Of a stretch of 57,867 nt of DNA, positions 27,523 to 36,265 are shown one piece after another (the first letter of the stretch is position 1; the number at the start of each line of letters is the position of its first letter). The notes under the pieces are model-generated. The model ran no database searches and had not been told where the DNA came from. It saw only the letters and a list, made by a program, of their open reading frames with translations. Source of the DNA: Parasulfuritortus cantonensis. Lineage in GTDB: Bacteria > Pseudomonadota > Gammaproteobacteria > Burkholderiales > Thiobacillaceae. Both the position numbers and the translations under genes were made by a program. The stretch spans positions 1 through 57,867 of the forward strand of contig NZ_SJZB01000053.1 of assembly GCF_004337445.1 (NCBI RefSeq), given 5' to 3'.

Positions 27523-28662
27523 ATGTTGCAAGGTTTCTACCATTTCGCCGACGATGCCCGGGCATTGCCCGAGCTGCTCCAGGCCTGGCGTGCCGGCCAT
27601 CCGGACCTCGGGCTCCTGGCCCTGCTCCCGGAGGCCGAGGCGGCGCACATCCCGGCCCTCCAGGCCGCCTGCCGGGCGGCCGGCATCGCCCTGGTCGGTG
27701 CCGTGTTCCCGGCCCTGCTCGGCGACGCCGGCTTTGCCGACCGGGGCATCTGGCTGGTCCGCCTGGATCCCATGCCGCCGGCCTTCCTGGTCACCGATCT
27801 CGATCACGACCCCGGGGCCGCCGCCGCCGGGGTGGCCGCCGCCGTTTCGGCGCTGACCGCCGGGCGCGATGCGGACGCCGACCCGGCCATGCTGTTCATG
27901 CTCTTCGACGGCATGCTGCCCACCGTCGGCAGCATCCTGAACGGTGTCTACAACCACCTCGGCAGCCGCGTCCACTACGCCGGCGTCAACGCCGGCAGCG
28001 AGACCTTCCAGCCCATGCCCTGCCTGTTCGACTCCGACCGCTGCGTCGGCAACGCCGTGCTCGGGCTGCTGTTGCCGGCCGCGACCGCGTACGTGGTCGG
28101 GCACGGCTACCCGGTCGCCCGCAGCCTGATGAATGCCACCTCGGCGCAGGGCAACCGCATCGACCGCATCGACGGCCGGCCGGCCTTCGACGTCTACCGG
28201 GACGTCATGCGCAGCGAGTTCGGCATCGAGCTCGACCACGCCAACTTCTACGACTATGCGGCGCATTTCCCGTTCGGCCTGGTGACCGCCATCGATGTCC
28301 TGGTGCGCATCCCGGTCGCCTTCAACGACGACGGCTCGCTGTTCTGCGTCGGCGAGGTGCCGCCCAACGCCAAGCTGCGCCTGCTGCGCGCCCCGGACCT
28401 GGCGGAAAGCCGCTGCGTCGAGTCCCTCGCCGGCCGCTTGCGCGAGCGGGCCGGCGACCCCGCCGGCCGATCCATGCTGGTGTTCTATTGCGCCGGCCGG
28501 CGCATGCACTTCGGCGCCGACGCCGGCGCCGAGATCGCCCGCCTGAGGGCGTTCACCGGCGTCGACACCGTGGCCGGCGCCCTCTCCCTGGGCGAGATCG
28601 ACAGCCTGGAGGAGTTCGGCTTCCCGCGCTTCCACAACGCCGCGCTGGTCTGCCTGCTCTGA
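27523..28662 (+). CDS. FIST-domain sensory protein
   Basis: A 379-residue soluble protein with FIST-N (about 40-210, including MLFDGMLPTVGSILNGVYNHLG) and FIST-C (about 225-365, ending LGEIDSLEEFGFPRFHNAALV). FIST domains are thought to bind small ligands such as amino acids and usually accompany signalling proteins. No output domain is fused. The ATG at 27523 was chosen because the fold starts there; upstream in-frame codons are low in similarity to anything. It diverges from the PDC-domain gene across about 210 bp. Confidence 0.83.
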   Translation: MLQGFYHFADDARALPELLQAWRAGHPDLGLLALLPEAEAAHIPALQAACRAAGIALVGAVFPALLGDAGFADRGIWLVRLDPMPPAFLVTDLDHDPGAAAAGVAAAVSALTAGRDADADPAMLFMLFDGMLPTVGSILNGVYNHLGSRVHYAGVNAGSETFQPMPCLFDSDRCVGNAVLGLLLPAATAYVVGHGYPVARSLMNATSAQGNRIDRIDGRPAFDVYRDVMRSEFGIELDHANFYDYAAHFPFGLVTAIDVLVRIPVAFNDDGSLFCVGEVPPNAKLRLLRAPDLAESRCVESLAGRLRERAGDPAGRSMLVFYCAGRRMHFGADAGAEIARLRAFTGVDTVAGALSLGEIDSLEEFGFPRFHNAALVCLL

Positions 28663-28678
28663 CCGGCGCCGGCCGGCG

Positions 28679-29464
<786 letters not shown>

Positions 29465-29492
29465 GGCAGGCTCCGCTTCGGTCGATGGGGGG

Positions 29493-30317
29493 TCAACGCT
29501 TGGTGTAGTCGAGTTTGTGCTGGGCCCAGCCCATCATCAGGTCGAGCACGATGCCGACCGCGCCGATGACGCCGATGGCCAGGATGATGGAGGACACGTT
29601 CAGGTTGTTCCATTCGTCCCACAGCCAGAAACCGATGCCGATGCCGCCGGTGAGCATCTCGGCGGCGACGATGACCATCCAGGCGATGCCCAGGGACAGG
29701 CGCATGCCGGTGACCACGTAGGGCAGGGTGGCCGGGAACAGGATGCGCCGGACCAGTTCCAGCTTGCCCAGCTTGAGTACCGCGGCGACGTTCATGTAGT
29801 CCTGCGGGATGGCCTTCACGCCGGTCGCGGTGTTGATGATCATCGGCCAGATGCAGGTGATGAAGATGACGAAGATGGCCGACGGGTTGACCGCCTTGAA
29901 GAGCAGCAGGCCGATCGGCAGCCAGGCCAGGGGCGACACCGGCTTGAGGATCTGGATCAGCGGCGACAGCGCCATCTGGACGCCCCGGCTCATGCCCATG
30001 ACGAAGCCGAGCGGGATGCCGACGACGGCGGCCAGGCCGAAGCCGGCGCCGACCCGGGCGAGTGAGTTCAGGAGTTGCCAGCCGATGCCCTTGTCGTTCG
30101 GGCCGTTGTCGTAGAAGGGGGCGGCGAGGACTTCCTTGGCGTGTTCCCAGGTCTCGCCCGGGGCCGGGAACTCGGGTGCGACGTGGTTGTGCACGTAGCT
30201 CCAGACACCCACCAGCACGGCGAAGGTGAGCAGCGGCAGGAGCAGCATCTTGAGGATGCCGGCAAGGCGCTCGCGCCGGGCCCGGTCGGCGAGCAGGGGG
30301 GCCGGCCGGGCCGGCAA
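29493..30317 (-). CDS. nrtB: Nitrate/nitrite ABC transporter permease (NrtB), apparent frameshift near its 5' end
   Basis: The permease body has about six membrane segments and the EAA-type loop AAVLKLGKLELVRRILFPATLPYVVTG. In the annotated frame the only start is a TTG at 30317 with no ribosome site. A much better start lies upstream in another frame: ATG at 30430 with AAGGAG, or ATG at 30361 with GAGGAG. Reading from there gives MSQTDTPTPS and then loses frame; adding one base between 30361 and 30317 would join it smoothly to AAAPGLPARPAPLL. So either a 1-base deletion disrupts the N-terminus or the consensus has an error in the C/G-rich run near 30330-30345. Confidence 0.8.
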   Translation of the reverse strand: MPARPAPLLADRARRERLAGILKMLLLPLLTFAVLVGVWSYVHNHVAPEFPAPGETWEHAKEVLAAPFYDNGPNDKGIGWQLLNSLARVGAGFGLAAVVGIPLGFVMGMSRGVQMALSPLIQILKPVSPLAWLPIGLLLFKAVNPSAIFVIFITCIWPMIINTATGVKAIPQDYMNVAAVLKLGKLELVRRILFPATLPYVVTGMRLSLGIAWMVIVAAEMLTGGIGIGFWLWDEWNNLNVSSIILAIGVIGAVGIVLDLMMGWAQHKLDYTKR

Positions 30318-30480
30318 GCCCGGCGCCGCGGCGACGGGGTGGGGGTATCGGTCTGGGACATGGTCGGGGTCTCCTCGGCATCGGGCTTGCCGCCCGCCAC
30401 CAGGGTGAGTTTCACGGCTTGCGCTTGCATGGCTGGCTCCTTGGCGAGGCCTCCCCCGGGGGCCGGGGGAGGCGGCGGCT

Positions 30481-31902
30481 CTACTTGTTCAGCTTGGCCA
30501 GGGCCTTCATGTCCACCTTCAGGTGGGACACCTTGAAGCCCTTGATGTAGTCGACCATGTGGCTGGGGTCGAACTTCATGCCGTCGAAGAACATGTCCGG
30601 CCCCATGGTGATGGGGGCCGTCGCCTGCTTGAGGGTCCAGTTCGCCTTGTTGACGCCCTCCGGCTTCCAGTCGATGGTCGGCGCGGCGACGCCGACCTCC
30701 TTGGCCGCCTGGCGGTAGATCTCGGGCAGGTAGATGCCCGAGGCGGTCTTCTTGATGTCCACCGCCCTGTCCAGCTGGCCCCAGCGGTACATCTGGGTGA
30801 TGAACCAGGCCGCGTGCGAGCGCCAAGGGAAGTTGGCGGCGTAGCGGTGGAAGACGTTGAAGTCGGGCAGGGCGACCAGCTTCTCGTCCTTGCTGTAGCG
30901 CCAGGTGCCGGTCATCGAGTTGTCGACCACGTCGGTGGGGGCGTTGACGTAGGACTTGGCGGAGATGATCTTGACCACTTCCTTGCGGTTCTCGGCCAGG
31001 TCGGCCCAGGCGGCCGCCTCGATCAGGGCGCGCACCGCCGCGCGGTGGCTGTTCGGGTACTTGTCGGCCCACTCCTTGTTCACCCCGAACACCTTCTCCG
31101 GATTGTTGTTCCAGATCTCGTAGTTGGTGATGATGGACTTGCCGATGCCCATCTCGACGGCGCGCTGGTTCCAGGGCTCGCCGACGCAGTAGCCGACGAT
31201 GTTCTTGGACTGCAGGTTGGCGACCATCTGGGGCGGCGGGATGACGATCAGGCGCACGTCCTGGTCCGGGTCGATGCCGGCCGAGGCCATCCAGTAGCGC
31301 AACTCGTAGTTGTGGGTGGAGACCGGGAACACCATGGCGAAGGTCATCGGCTCCTTGCCGGCAGCCTTGTCGGCGTCGATCACCTTCTTGAGGGCGCGCG
31401 CCGAGGTGGGCCGGGTTTTCATCGCCTCGGGGTCGGCGGCGACCATGCGTTCGTAGAGTTCGTTGGAGACCGTGATGCCGTTGCCGTTCAGGTCCATGCT
31501 GAAGGCGGTGACGGTGTCCTTGGGCGTGGCGCCGACGCCCAGGGTGGCGGCGATGGGCATGCCGGCCAGCATGTGGGCGCCGTCCAGGGCGCCGATGGCC
31601 ACCTTGTCGCGGATGTTGGCCCAGGACGCCTCCTTGGAGACCGTGACGTCGAGGCCGTGCTTCTTGAAGAACCCCTTCTCGTAGGCGACGACGATGGGCG
31701 CGCAGTCGGTCAGCGGGATGATGCCGAACGTCAGCGCCGTCTTCTCCAGGCCTTCCGTGCCCGCCGCCCAGGCGGCGCTGCGGACGCCGGGCGGGACCAG
31801 GGACATGAGTGCGGCGGCGGCGGATAGCGTGGCGGTCTTTTTCATGAAATCTCGCTTGCTGGTGTCGATGTCGGGCGCGTCGGTGGAAACGGGGTATACC
31901 AT
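30481..31902 (-). CDS. nrtA: Nitrate-binding protein of the NrtABC transporter
   Basis: A 473-residue substrate-binding protein of the NrtA/NasF family with a twin-arginine-like export signal (SKRDFMKKTATLSAAAALMSL). Family segments include GIIPLTDCAPIVVAYEKGFFKKHGLDV, VFPVSTHNYELRYW and VGEPWNQRAVEMGIG. It should bind nitrate or nitrite in the periplasm for the permease NrtB. The ATG at 31902 has TTGGAG upstream. A NasT-type antitermination leader precedes it (31903-32009). Confidence 0.92.
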   Translation of the reverse strand: MVYPVSTDAPDIDTSKRDFMKKTATLSAAAALMSLVPPGVRSAAWAAGTEGLEKTALTFGIIPLTDCAPIVVAYEKGFFKKHGLDVTVSKEASWANIRDKVAIGALDGAHMLAGMPIAATLGVGATPKDTVTAFSMDLNGNGITVSNELYERMVAADPEAMKTRPTSARALKKVIDADKAAGKEPMTFAMVFPVSTHNYELRYWMASAGIDPDQDVRLIVIPPPQMVANLQSKNIVGYCVGEPWNQRAVEMGIGKSIITNYEIWNNNPEKVFGVNKEWADKYPNSHRAAVRALIEAAAWADLAENRKEVVKIISAKSYVNAPTDVVDNSMTGTWRYSKDEKLVALPDFNVFHRYAANFPWRSHAAWFITQMYRWGQLDRAVDIKKTASGIYLPEIYRQAAKEVGVAAPTIDWKPEGVNKANWTLKQATAPITMGPDMFFDGMKFDPSHMVDYIKGFKVSHLKVDMKALAKLNK

Positions 31903-31916
31903 GTTCAAACTCCAAT

Positions 31917-32009
31917 AAAAACGGCGTCCGACCCTCGAGGGGTGGGACGCCGTTGTCCAATGTGCAGCCAAGTAGGAGAGACTACGCCGACGCGCCGTTG
32001 CGCCGGGTG
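31917..32009 (-). promoter_or_regulatory. NasT (ANTAR) antitermination leader of the nrt operon, with intrinsic terminator
   Basis: From the predicted start near 32009 the RNA first forms hairpin P1 (31988-32005: 6-bp stem with hexaloop AACGGC) and then P2 (31945-31958: GGAC-AACGGC-GUCC). Both loops have A at position 1 and G at position 4, the ANTAR signature. P2 shares bases with a terminator (31917-31953) ending in five U, so the two are mutually exclusive. Binding of NasT to P1-P2 would permit read-through into nrtA. This is the most canonical of the three leaders in the window. Confidence 0.8.
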
Positions 32010-32020
32010 GTTGTTGAGTA

Positions 32021-32034
32021 GCAATCACTATGCC
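32021..32034 (-). promoter_or_regulatory. sigma54 promoter of the nrt operon
   Basis: Minus-strand TTGGCATAGTGATTGCTA fits TGGCAC-N5-TTGCW with exact spacing. An NtrC-like half palindrome near 32109-32123 is weak. Control by NtrC is therefore likely but its site is not certain. Confidence 0.75.
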
Positions 32035-32357
32035 AAGCATGGAAACACGCAGCATTGCGGCTTGCCGCCGGAAAAACGCGGGGCGCCTGCCCCGTCATGG
32101 GGCGCCGTGCACCAGCAGGCAGCCGGCGCCGCCGGGTGTGGCGCCGTTTCACGGCCGGGCAGGGTGGTAACGCCGCCCATGTCGGTCGTGGTTGAGATTC
32201 GGCCCGAAACTTGCTAATTAGACAGGGCGCTGGGCGTGCCGGAGGTCCACGCCGACGGGGTTGGCAGCAACATTCGCAGCCGTGTCGACGTCAATGACGT
32301 TATTGTTCGGTTCGGCCGCTCAGGCGGCGCCACCATTATTTCGCAGGAGTAGACATC
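32035..32357. other. Intergenic region between nrt and the DUF2934 gene
   Basis: A 323-bp stretch without a gene. It holds the region upstream of the nrt sigma54 promoter (possible weak NtrC site at 32109-32123) and the unrecognised promoter and leader of the gene at 32358, whose ribosome site GCAGGAG is at about 32344. I see no RNA gene or repeat in it. Confidence 0.5.
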
Positions 32358-32870
32358 ATGACCGCAGAAAAGGCCACCACGGCTAAGGCAACCGCCAAGA
32401 AGGCCGCTTCCGAAACCGACGCCAGCAAGGCCAAGAAGGCTGCACCGGCCAAGGCGCCCGCCGTGAAGAAGGCGGCGGCTGCACCGGCTGCCGCACCGGA
32501 GGCCGCGGCCAAGCCCAAGAAGGCCCCGGCCAAGCCCGCCGCCGCGCCGGCTGCCGCGGTCGCCCCGGCCGCGAAGCCCGCCAAGGCCCCGGCCAAGGCG
32601 GCCCCGGCCAAGAAGCCGGCTGCGGCCAAGCCCGCCCCGGCCGCCAAGCCGGCCGCGGCCGAGAAGCCCGCCAAGGCCCCGGCCAAGAAGGCCGCCGCCA
32701 AGCCCGTTCCGATGGCCAAGCCGGTCGCCCCGACCGCCGAGGAACGCCAGCACTGGATCGCCATCGCCGCCTACCATCGCGCCGAGAAGCGCGGCTTCGC
32801 GCCCGGCTACGACCAGCAGGATTGGCTGGATGCCGAGGCCGAAGTCGATGCCATGATCGGCAAGGCTTGA
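32358..32870 (+). CDS. Histone H1-like Ala/Lys/Pro-rich protein with C-terminal DUF2934
   Basis: A 170-residue protein. Residues 1-125 are almost entirely Ala, Lys and Pro in KPAAAKPA and KAPAKA-type repeats, like AlgP and eukaryotic H1 tails, and should be disordered and DNA- or RNA-binding. Residues about 128-165 form a DUF2934 domain (RQHWIAIAAYHRAEKRGF...DWLDAEAEV). The repetitive coding sequence is prone to length variation. It is probably monocistronic; function is unknown beyond nucleoid association by analogy. Confidence 0.83.
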   Translation: MTAEKATTAKATAKKAASETDASKAKKAAPAKAPAVKKAAAAPAAAPEAAAKPKKAPAKPAAAPAAAVAPAAKPAKAPAKAAPAKKPAAAKPAPAAKPAAAEKPAKAPAKKAAAKPVPMAKPVAPTAEERQHWIAIAAYHRAEKRGFAPGYDQQDWLDAEAEVDAMIGKA

Positions 32871-32943
32871 TGTCCGCCGCCGTCCGGCCGCGTGCCGGAC
32901 GGCCGGCGCGGCCGGAACGGCGGCCGGTCAGAGGAGGAGGACC

Positions 32944-33552
32944 ATGAAGCCCTACGCCGAGTCCTGTGCCCAGAACCGGGAGCCGATCCTGGCCGTGCTG
33001 CGCGGGCTGTTCGCGGACCGCAGCCGGGTCCTGGAGATCGCCAGCGGTACCGGTCAGCATGCGGTGCACTTCGGCGCCGCGCTGGCGCACCTGAGCTGGC
33101 AGACCAGCGAGCTGCCCGAGAACCACGCCGGCATCGCCGCCTGGCTGGACGAGGCCGGATTGGCCAACGTCCTGGCCCCGGTGGCGCTGGACGTCAACGA
33201 CCCGGATTGGCCGCTCGACGGCCTCTTCGACGCCGTGTTCAACGCCAACACCGTGCACATCGTCGCCTGGCCGGCGGTCGAGCGCATGTTCGCCGGCATC
33301 GGCCGGGTCCTGGCGCCCGGCGGCCTGCTCTGCCTGTACGGGCCGTTCAACTACGGCGGCGAATTCACGTCCGACAGCAACGCCCGCTTCGACGCCTGGC
33401 TGAAGGCGCGCGACCCGGCCAGCGGCGTGCGCGACTTCGAGGCCCTGGACCGCCTGGCCGCGGCGCAGGGCCTGCATCTGGTCGAGGATATCGAGATGCC
33501 GGTCAACAACCGCACCCTGGTGTGGCGGCGCGCGGCTTGGACATCCGCCTGA
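32944..33552 (+). CDS. DUF938 SAM-dependent methyltransferase-like protein
   Basis: A 202-residue class I methyltransferase-like protein with the SAM-binding glycine motif LEIASGTGQHAVHF at about 30-44 and the family start KPYAESCAQNREPIL. Substrate is unknown. AGGAGGA precedes the ATG. The downstream acyltransferase-like gene overlaps its 3' end, so the two probably form one unit. Confidence 0.87.
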   Translation: MKPYAESCAQNREPILAVLRGLFADRSRVLEIASGTGQHAVHFGAALAHLSWQTSELPENHAGIAAWLDEAGLANVLAPVALDVNDPDWPLDGLFDAVFNANTVHIVAWPAVERMFAGIGRVLAPGGLLCLYGPFNYGGEFTSDSNARFDAWLKARDPASGVRDFEALDRLAAAQGLHLVEDIEMPVNNRTLVWRRAAWTSA

Positions 33553-34652
33553 CGGAGGACCTGGCCGAACTGCCGGCCGCCGAGTGGGACGCCCTCGCCG
33601 GCGCCAATCCGACCCTGCGCCACGCCTTCCTGCACGCCCTGCAGGCGAGCGGCTGCGCGGTCCCGGCGACCGGCTGGCGGGCGCGCTTCCTGACCGCCTG
33701 GCGGGACGGCGTCCTGGTCGGGGCGCTGCCCCTGTACCTGAAGAGCCATTCCTGGGGCGAGTTCGTGTTCGACTGGGCCTGGGCCGAGGCCTACGAGCGC
33801 CACGGCTTGGCCTATTACCCGAAGGCGGTCGCCGCCGTGCCGTTCACCCCGGTCAGCGGCCCGCGCCTGCTCGCGGCCGACCCGGCCGTGCGCACCGCCC
33901 TGGTCGACGCGGCGCTCGACCTGGCCCGCTCGGACGGGCTCTCGTCCCTGCACATCCTGTTCCCCGGGCCGGACGAGGCGCAGGAACTCGCCCGCCGCGG
34001 CCTGCTGCTCCGGCAGGGCGTGCAACTGCACTGGCGCAACCCCGGCTACCGCGACTTCGAGGACTACCTGGCCGCCCTGCGCCACGACAAGCGCAAGAAG
34101 GTGCGCCAGGAGCGCCGCCGGGTCGCCGAGGCGGGTATCCAGTTCGACCACCTGGAGGGCCAGGACATCGGCCCGGACGACTGGCGCTTCTTCATGCGCT
34201 GCTACGAGGCGACGCATCGGCGCTTCGACTCGCCCATCGCCCTCAACCTGGATTTCTTCCTGCGCATCGGCGCCGCCATGCCGGACAACCTGCTCCTCAT
34301 CGTCGCCCGGCGCGCCGGCCAGGCGATCGCCAGCGCCTTCTGCCTGCGCGCCGGCGACGCCCTCTACGGGCGCTCCTGGGGGGCGCTGGAACAGCACCCC
34401 GGCCTGCATTTCGAGACCTGCTACTACCAGGCCATCGACTACTGCATCGGCCGCGGCATCGCCCTGTTCGAAGGCGGTGCCCAGGGCGAGCACAAGCTGG
34501 CGCGCGGCTTCCTGCCCAGCGTGACCTGGTCGGCGCACTGGCTGGCCGAGCCGCGCTTCGCCGATGCGGTGGCCCATTACCTCGACCGCGAGGCGGGCGG
34601 CATCGCCCGCTACGTCGACGAACTGAACGAACGCGGACCGTTCCGGACCTAG
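33522..34652 (+). CDS. GNAT/FemAB-like acyltransferase (DUF482 type)
   Basis: A protein of about 376 residues with the DUF482 (peptidogalycan-type) pattern: FVFDWAWAEAYERHGLAYYPKAVAAVPFTPVSGPR near residue 85 and LHFETCYYQAIDYCIGRGIALFEGGAQGEHKLARGF near 300. The fold is two tandem GNAT-like domains as in FemAB enzymes; substrate is unknown. The start is uncertain: GTG at 33522 or TTG at 33537, both inside the preceding gene. Its stop is 3 bases before the ECF promoter at 34656. Confidence 0.83.
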   Translation: MAARGLDIRLTEDLAELPAAEWDALAGANPTLRHAFLHALQASGCAVPATGWRARFLTAWRDGVLVGALPLYLKSHSWGEFVFDWAWAEAYERHGLAYYPKAVAAVPFTPVSGPRLLAADPAVRTALVDAALDLARSDGLSSLHILFPGPDEAQELARRGLLLRQGVQLHWRNPGYRDFEDYLAALRHDKRKKVRQERRRVAEAGIQFDHLEGQDIGPDDWRFFMRCYEATHRRFDSPIALNLDFFLRIGAAMPDNLLLIVARRAGQAIASAFCLRAGDALYGRSWGALEQHPGLHFETCYYQAIDYCIGRGIALFEGGAQGEHKLARGFLPSVTWSAHWLAEPRFADAVAHYLDREAGGIARYVDELNERGPFRT

Positions 34653-34655
34653 GGC

Positions 34656-34685
34656 GGGGATGTTTTCGCGCCGCGCCGCGAATAA
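34656..34685 (+). promoter_or_regulatory. Putative ECF-sigma promoter A (GGGGATG-N16-CGAATAA), upstream of the sigma gene
   Basis: GGGGATG at 34656 and CGAATAA at 34679 form a two-box element that recurs with identical spacing at 35272-35301. The two copies bracket the sigma factor gene, as expected for autoregulated ECF promoters. It also shows that an upstream ATG at 34660 lies inside the promoter and is not the sigma start. Confidence 0.6.
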
Positions 34686-34713
34686 CCGTCCGGATCCCAC
34701 CGCGAACGCCGCC

Positions 34714-35301
34714 ATGCCCCCCAGCCCCCGCCTCGACCTGCACGCCGCCCAGCCGGCCCTGGCACGCCTCCTCCAGGGCGAGCGCGCCGCCTGGTGCGAC
34801 TTCGTCGGCGCCGCCGCCCCGGTGGTGCGCGCCGTCGCCCGCAAGGTGCTGGCGCCGGCCGGCCAGGACGCCGAGCTGGCCGACGTGGTGCAGGACACCT
34901 TCGCCGCCCTGTGCCGGGACGACTTCAACCTGCTGCGCCGCTACGACCCGGCGCGCGCGAGCCTGGCCACCTACCTGGGCGTGGTCGCCGGCCGGCGCGC
35001 CCTCGACCACCTGCGCCGTGCCGCGCCGGCCGCCGTCGACCTCGACGCCGTGCCGGAGGAACGCCTGGCGGTGGATCCGGCGCTGCCGGCCGGGCCGCTG
35101 CGCCTGCCGGACGACCTGCTCACCCCCCGCCAGGCCCTGATCCTGCGCCTGATCTACGAACGCGACCTGGACGTCGACGAGGTCGCCCTGCGCCTGGGCA
35201 TCGCCGCCCAGAGCGTGCGCTCCCTGCGCCACAAGGCGCTCGAACGCCTGCGCGGCCATTTGCGCGCGGCCGGGGATGTTTCGCCGCCCGGCCGCGAATA
35301 A
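34714..35301 (+). CDS. ECF-family RNA polymerase sigma factor
   Basis: A 195-residue sigma-70 family protein with region 2 (FVGAAAPVVRAVARKVL...ADVVQDTFAALCRDDFNLLRRYDP) and region 4 (LTPRQALILRLIYERDLDVDEVALRLGIAAQSVRSLRHKALERL), without regions 1 and 3. I place the start at 34714 because the promoter-like element ends at 34685. The gene is followed by an anti-sigma-like membrane protein and several exported proteins, a typical envelope-stress arrangement. Its stop codon is part of promoter B. Confidence 0.88.
   Translation: MPPSPRLDLHAAQPALARLLQGERAAWCDFVGAAAPVVRAVARKVLAPAGQDAELADVVQDTFAALCRDDFNLLRRYDPARASLATYLGVVAGRRALDHLRRAAPAAVDLDAVPEERLAVDPALPAGPLRLPDDLLTPRQALILRLIYERDLDVDEVALRLGIAAQSVRSLRHKALERLRGHLRAAGDVSPPGRE
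35272..35301 (+). promoter_or_regulatory. Putative ECF-sigma promoter B, inside the 3' end of the sigma gene
   Basis: GGGGATG at 35272 and CGAATAA at 35295 repeat promoter A with the same 16-base spacer. It would give separate transcription of the anti-sigma and exported-protein genes. Confidence 0.6.
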
Positions 35302-35320
35302 GCCTGTGAAAGGACCCGAC

Positions 35321-35770
35321 ATGGACAAGCCCACCCTGACTCCCGAAGAACGCGCGGCGTTGCGTGCCTGGCACGGCGCCGACGCCCCGGAACCCGACGA
35401 CCTGGCCCTGGCCGCCTGGCTGGAAGGTCGCCTGGTCGACGCCGGCGAGACGGCCCGGGTGGAGACCTGGCTGGCCCGCGACGCTGCTCGCCTGGATGCC
35501 CTGGCGGCGGCCCTGACGGCGGCCCCGGAAGCGGTGCCGGAGGCCGAACTGGAACGCGCCGCGCGGTTGGTCACGCCACCGGCCGCGGGCCGCCGTACCG
35601 GCGCCGCCGCCTGGCCGGTGCGTCTGCTCGGCGGCAGCCTGGGCCTGGCCGGCGCCGCCGCCGGCCTGGCCGTCGGCCTCGCCCTCGGCCACTGGCACAG
35701 CCTGGTCGAGGCCAGCCAGATGGCGGCCCTGCTCGGCGATCTCGCCGGCGTCGGCCTGGGAGCCTGGTGA
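35321..35770 (+). CDS. Probable anti-sigma factor, single membrane segment
   Basis: A 149-residue protein with a helical N-terminal cytoplasmic part (about 1-85) of the type that clamps ECF sigma factors and one membrane segment (about 95-122, glycine-rich). It has no Cys, so it is not a zinc-binding ZAS anti-sigma. The assignment rests on position directly after the sigma gene and topology. It overlaps the next gene by one base. Confidence 0.65.
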   Translation: MDKPTLTPEERAALRAWHGADAPEPDDLALAAWLEGRLVDAGETARVETWLARDAARLDALAAALTAAPEAVPEAELERAARLVTPPAAGRRTGAAAWPVRLLGGSLGLAGAAAGLAVGLALGHWHSLVEASQMAALLGDLAGVGLGAW

Positions 35771-36255
35771 TGCGCGCGCTGAAACTGGCCCTGGCCGTCT
35801 CCCTGCTGTTCAACCTCCTGGTCCTGGCCGGCTACCTGTACGGCCGCCTGGCCATGCCCGCCGACGACCCGGTGGTCGCCGAGCTGAACCTGCAGCCCGC
35901 CCAGGTCGAACGCCTGGCCGAGCTGCGCAGCCAGGTGCGCGAACGCCTGCGCCGGGCGCGTACCGAACTCGGCCCGCACCTCGCCGAGCTGGTCGCCGCC
36001 GCGCGCACGGCCGAGCCGGGCAGCGACCGCCTGGAGCCGGTCCTGCGCGGCCTGGCCGAGGCCAGGCTGGCGAACCAGCTGGAACTGGCGCGTGCCGTGG
36101 TCGCCTTCCGCGCCGGCCTCGGCCCGAGCCAGCAGGCCGAATTCAACCGCCGCCTGGGCCGGCCGGGCTTCGTGCTCGACCTGCTCGGCTTCGGCCGCGT
36201 CGCCAGCCTGCTGCGCACGCTGCCCGGCCTCGAATCACCCATCTTCAAACCATGA
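35770..36255 (+). CDS. CpxP/CnrX-like periplasmic stress-sensor protein
   Basis: A 161-residue protein with one N-terminal membrane anchor (ALAVSLLFNLLVLAGYLYG) and a helical periplasmic part rich in Arg, Leu and Glu (LNLQPAQVERLAELRSQVRERLRRAR), resembling heavy-metal-sensor and CpxP-like proteins that report to ECF anti-sigma factors. No metal-binding His/Cys cluster is seen. It overlaps the anti-sigma gene, consistent with a sensing complex. Confidence 0.65.
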   Translation: MRALKLALAVSLLFNLLVLAGYLYGRLAMPADDPVVAELNLQPAQVERLAELRSQVRERLRRARTELGPHLAELVAAARTAEPGSDRLEPVLRGLAEARLANQLELARAVVAFRAGLGPSQQAEFNRRLGRPGFVLDLLGFGRVASLLRTLPGLESPIFKP

Positions 36256-36265
36256 GGAGTTCGTC

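Noticed and set aside
34660..34713. An earlier sigma-factor start at 34660
   Set aside because: The ATG is within the GGGGATG-N16-CGAATAA promoter-like element, so the transcript would begin after it.
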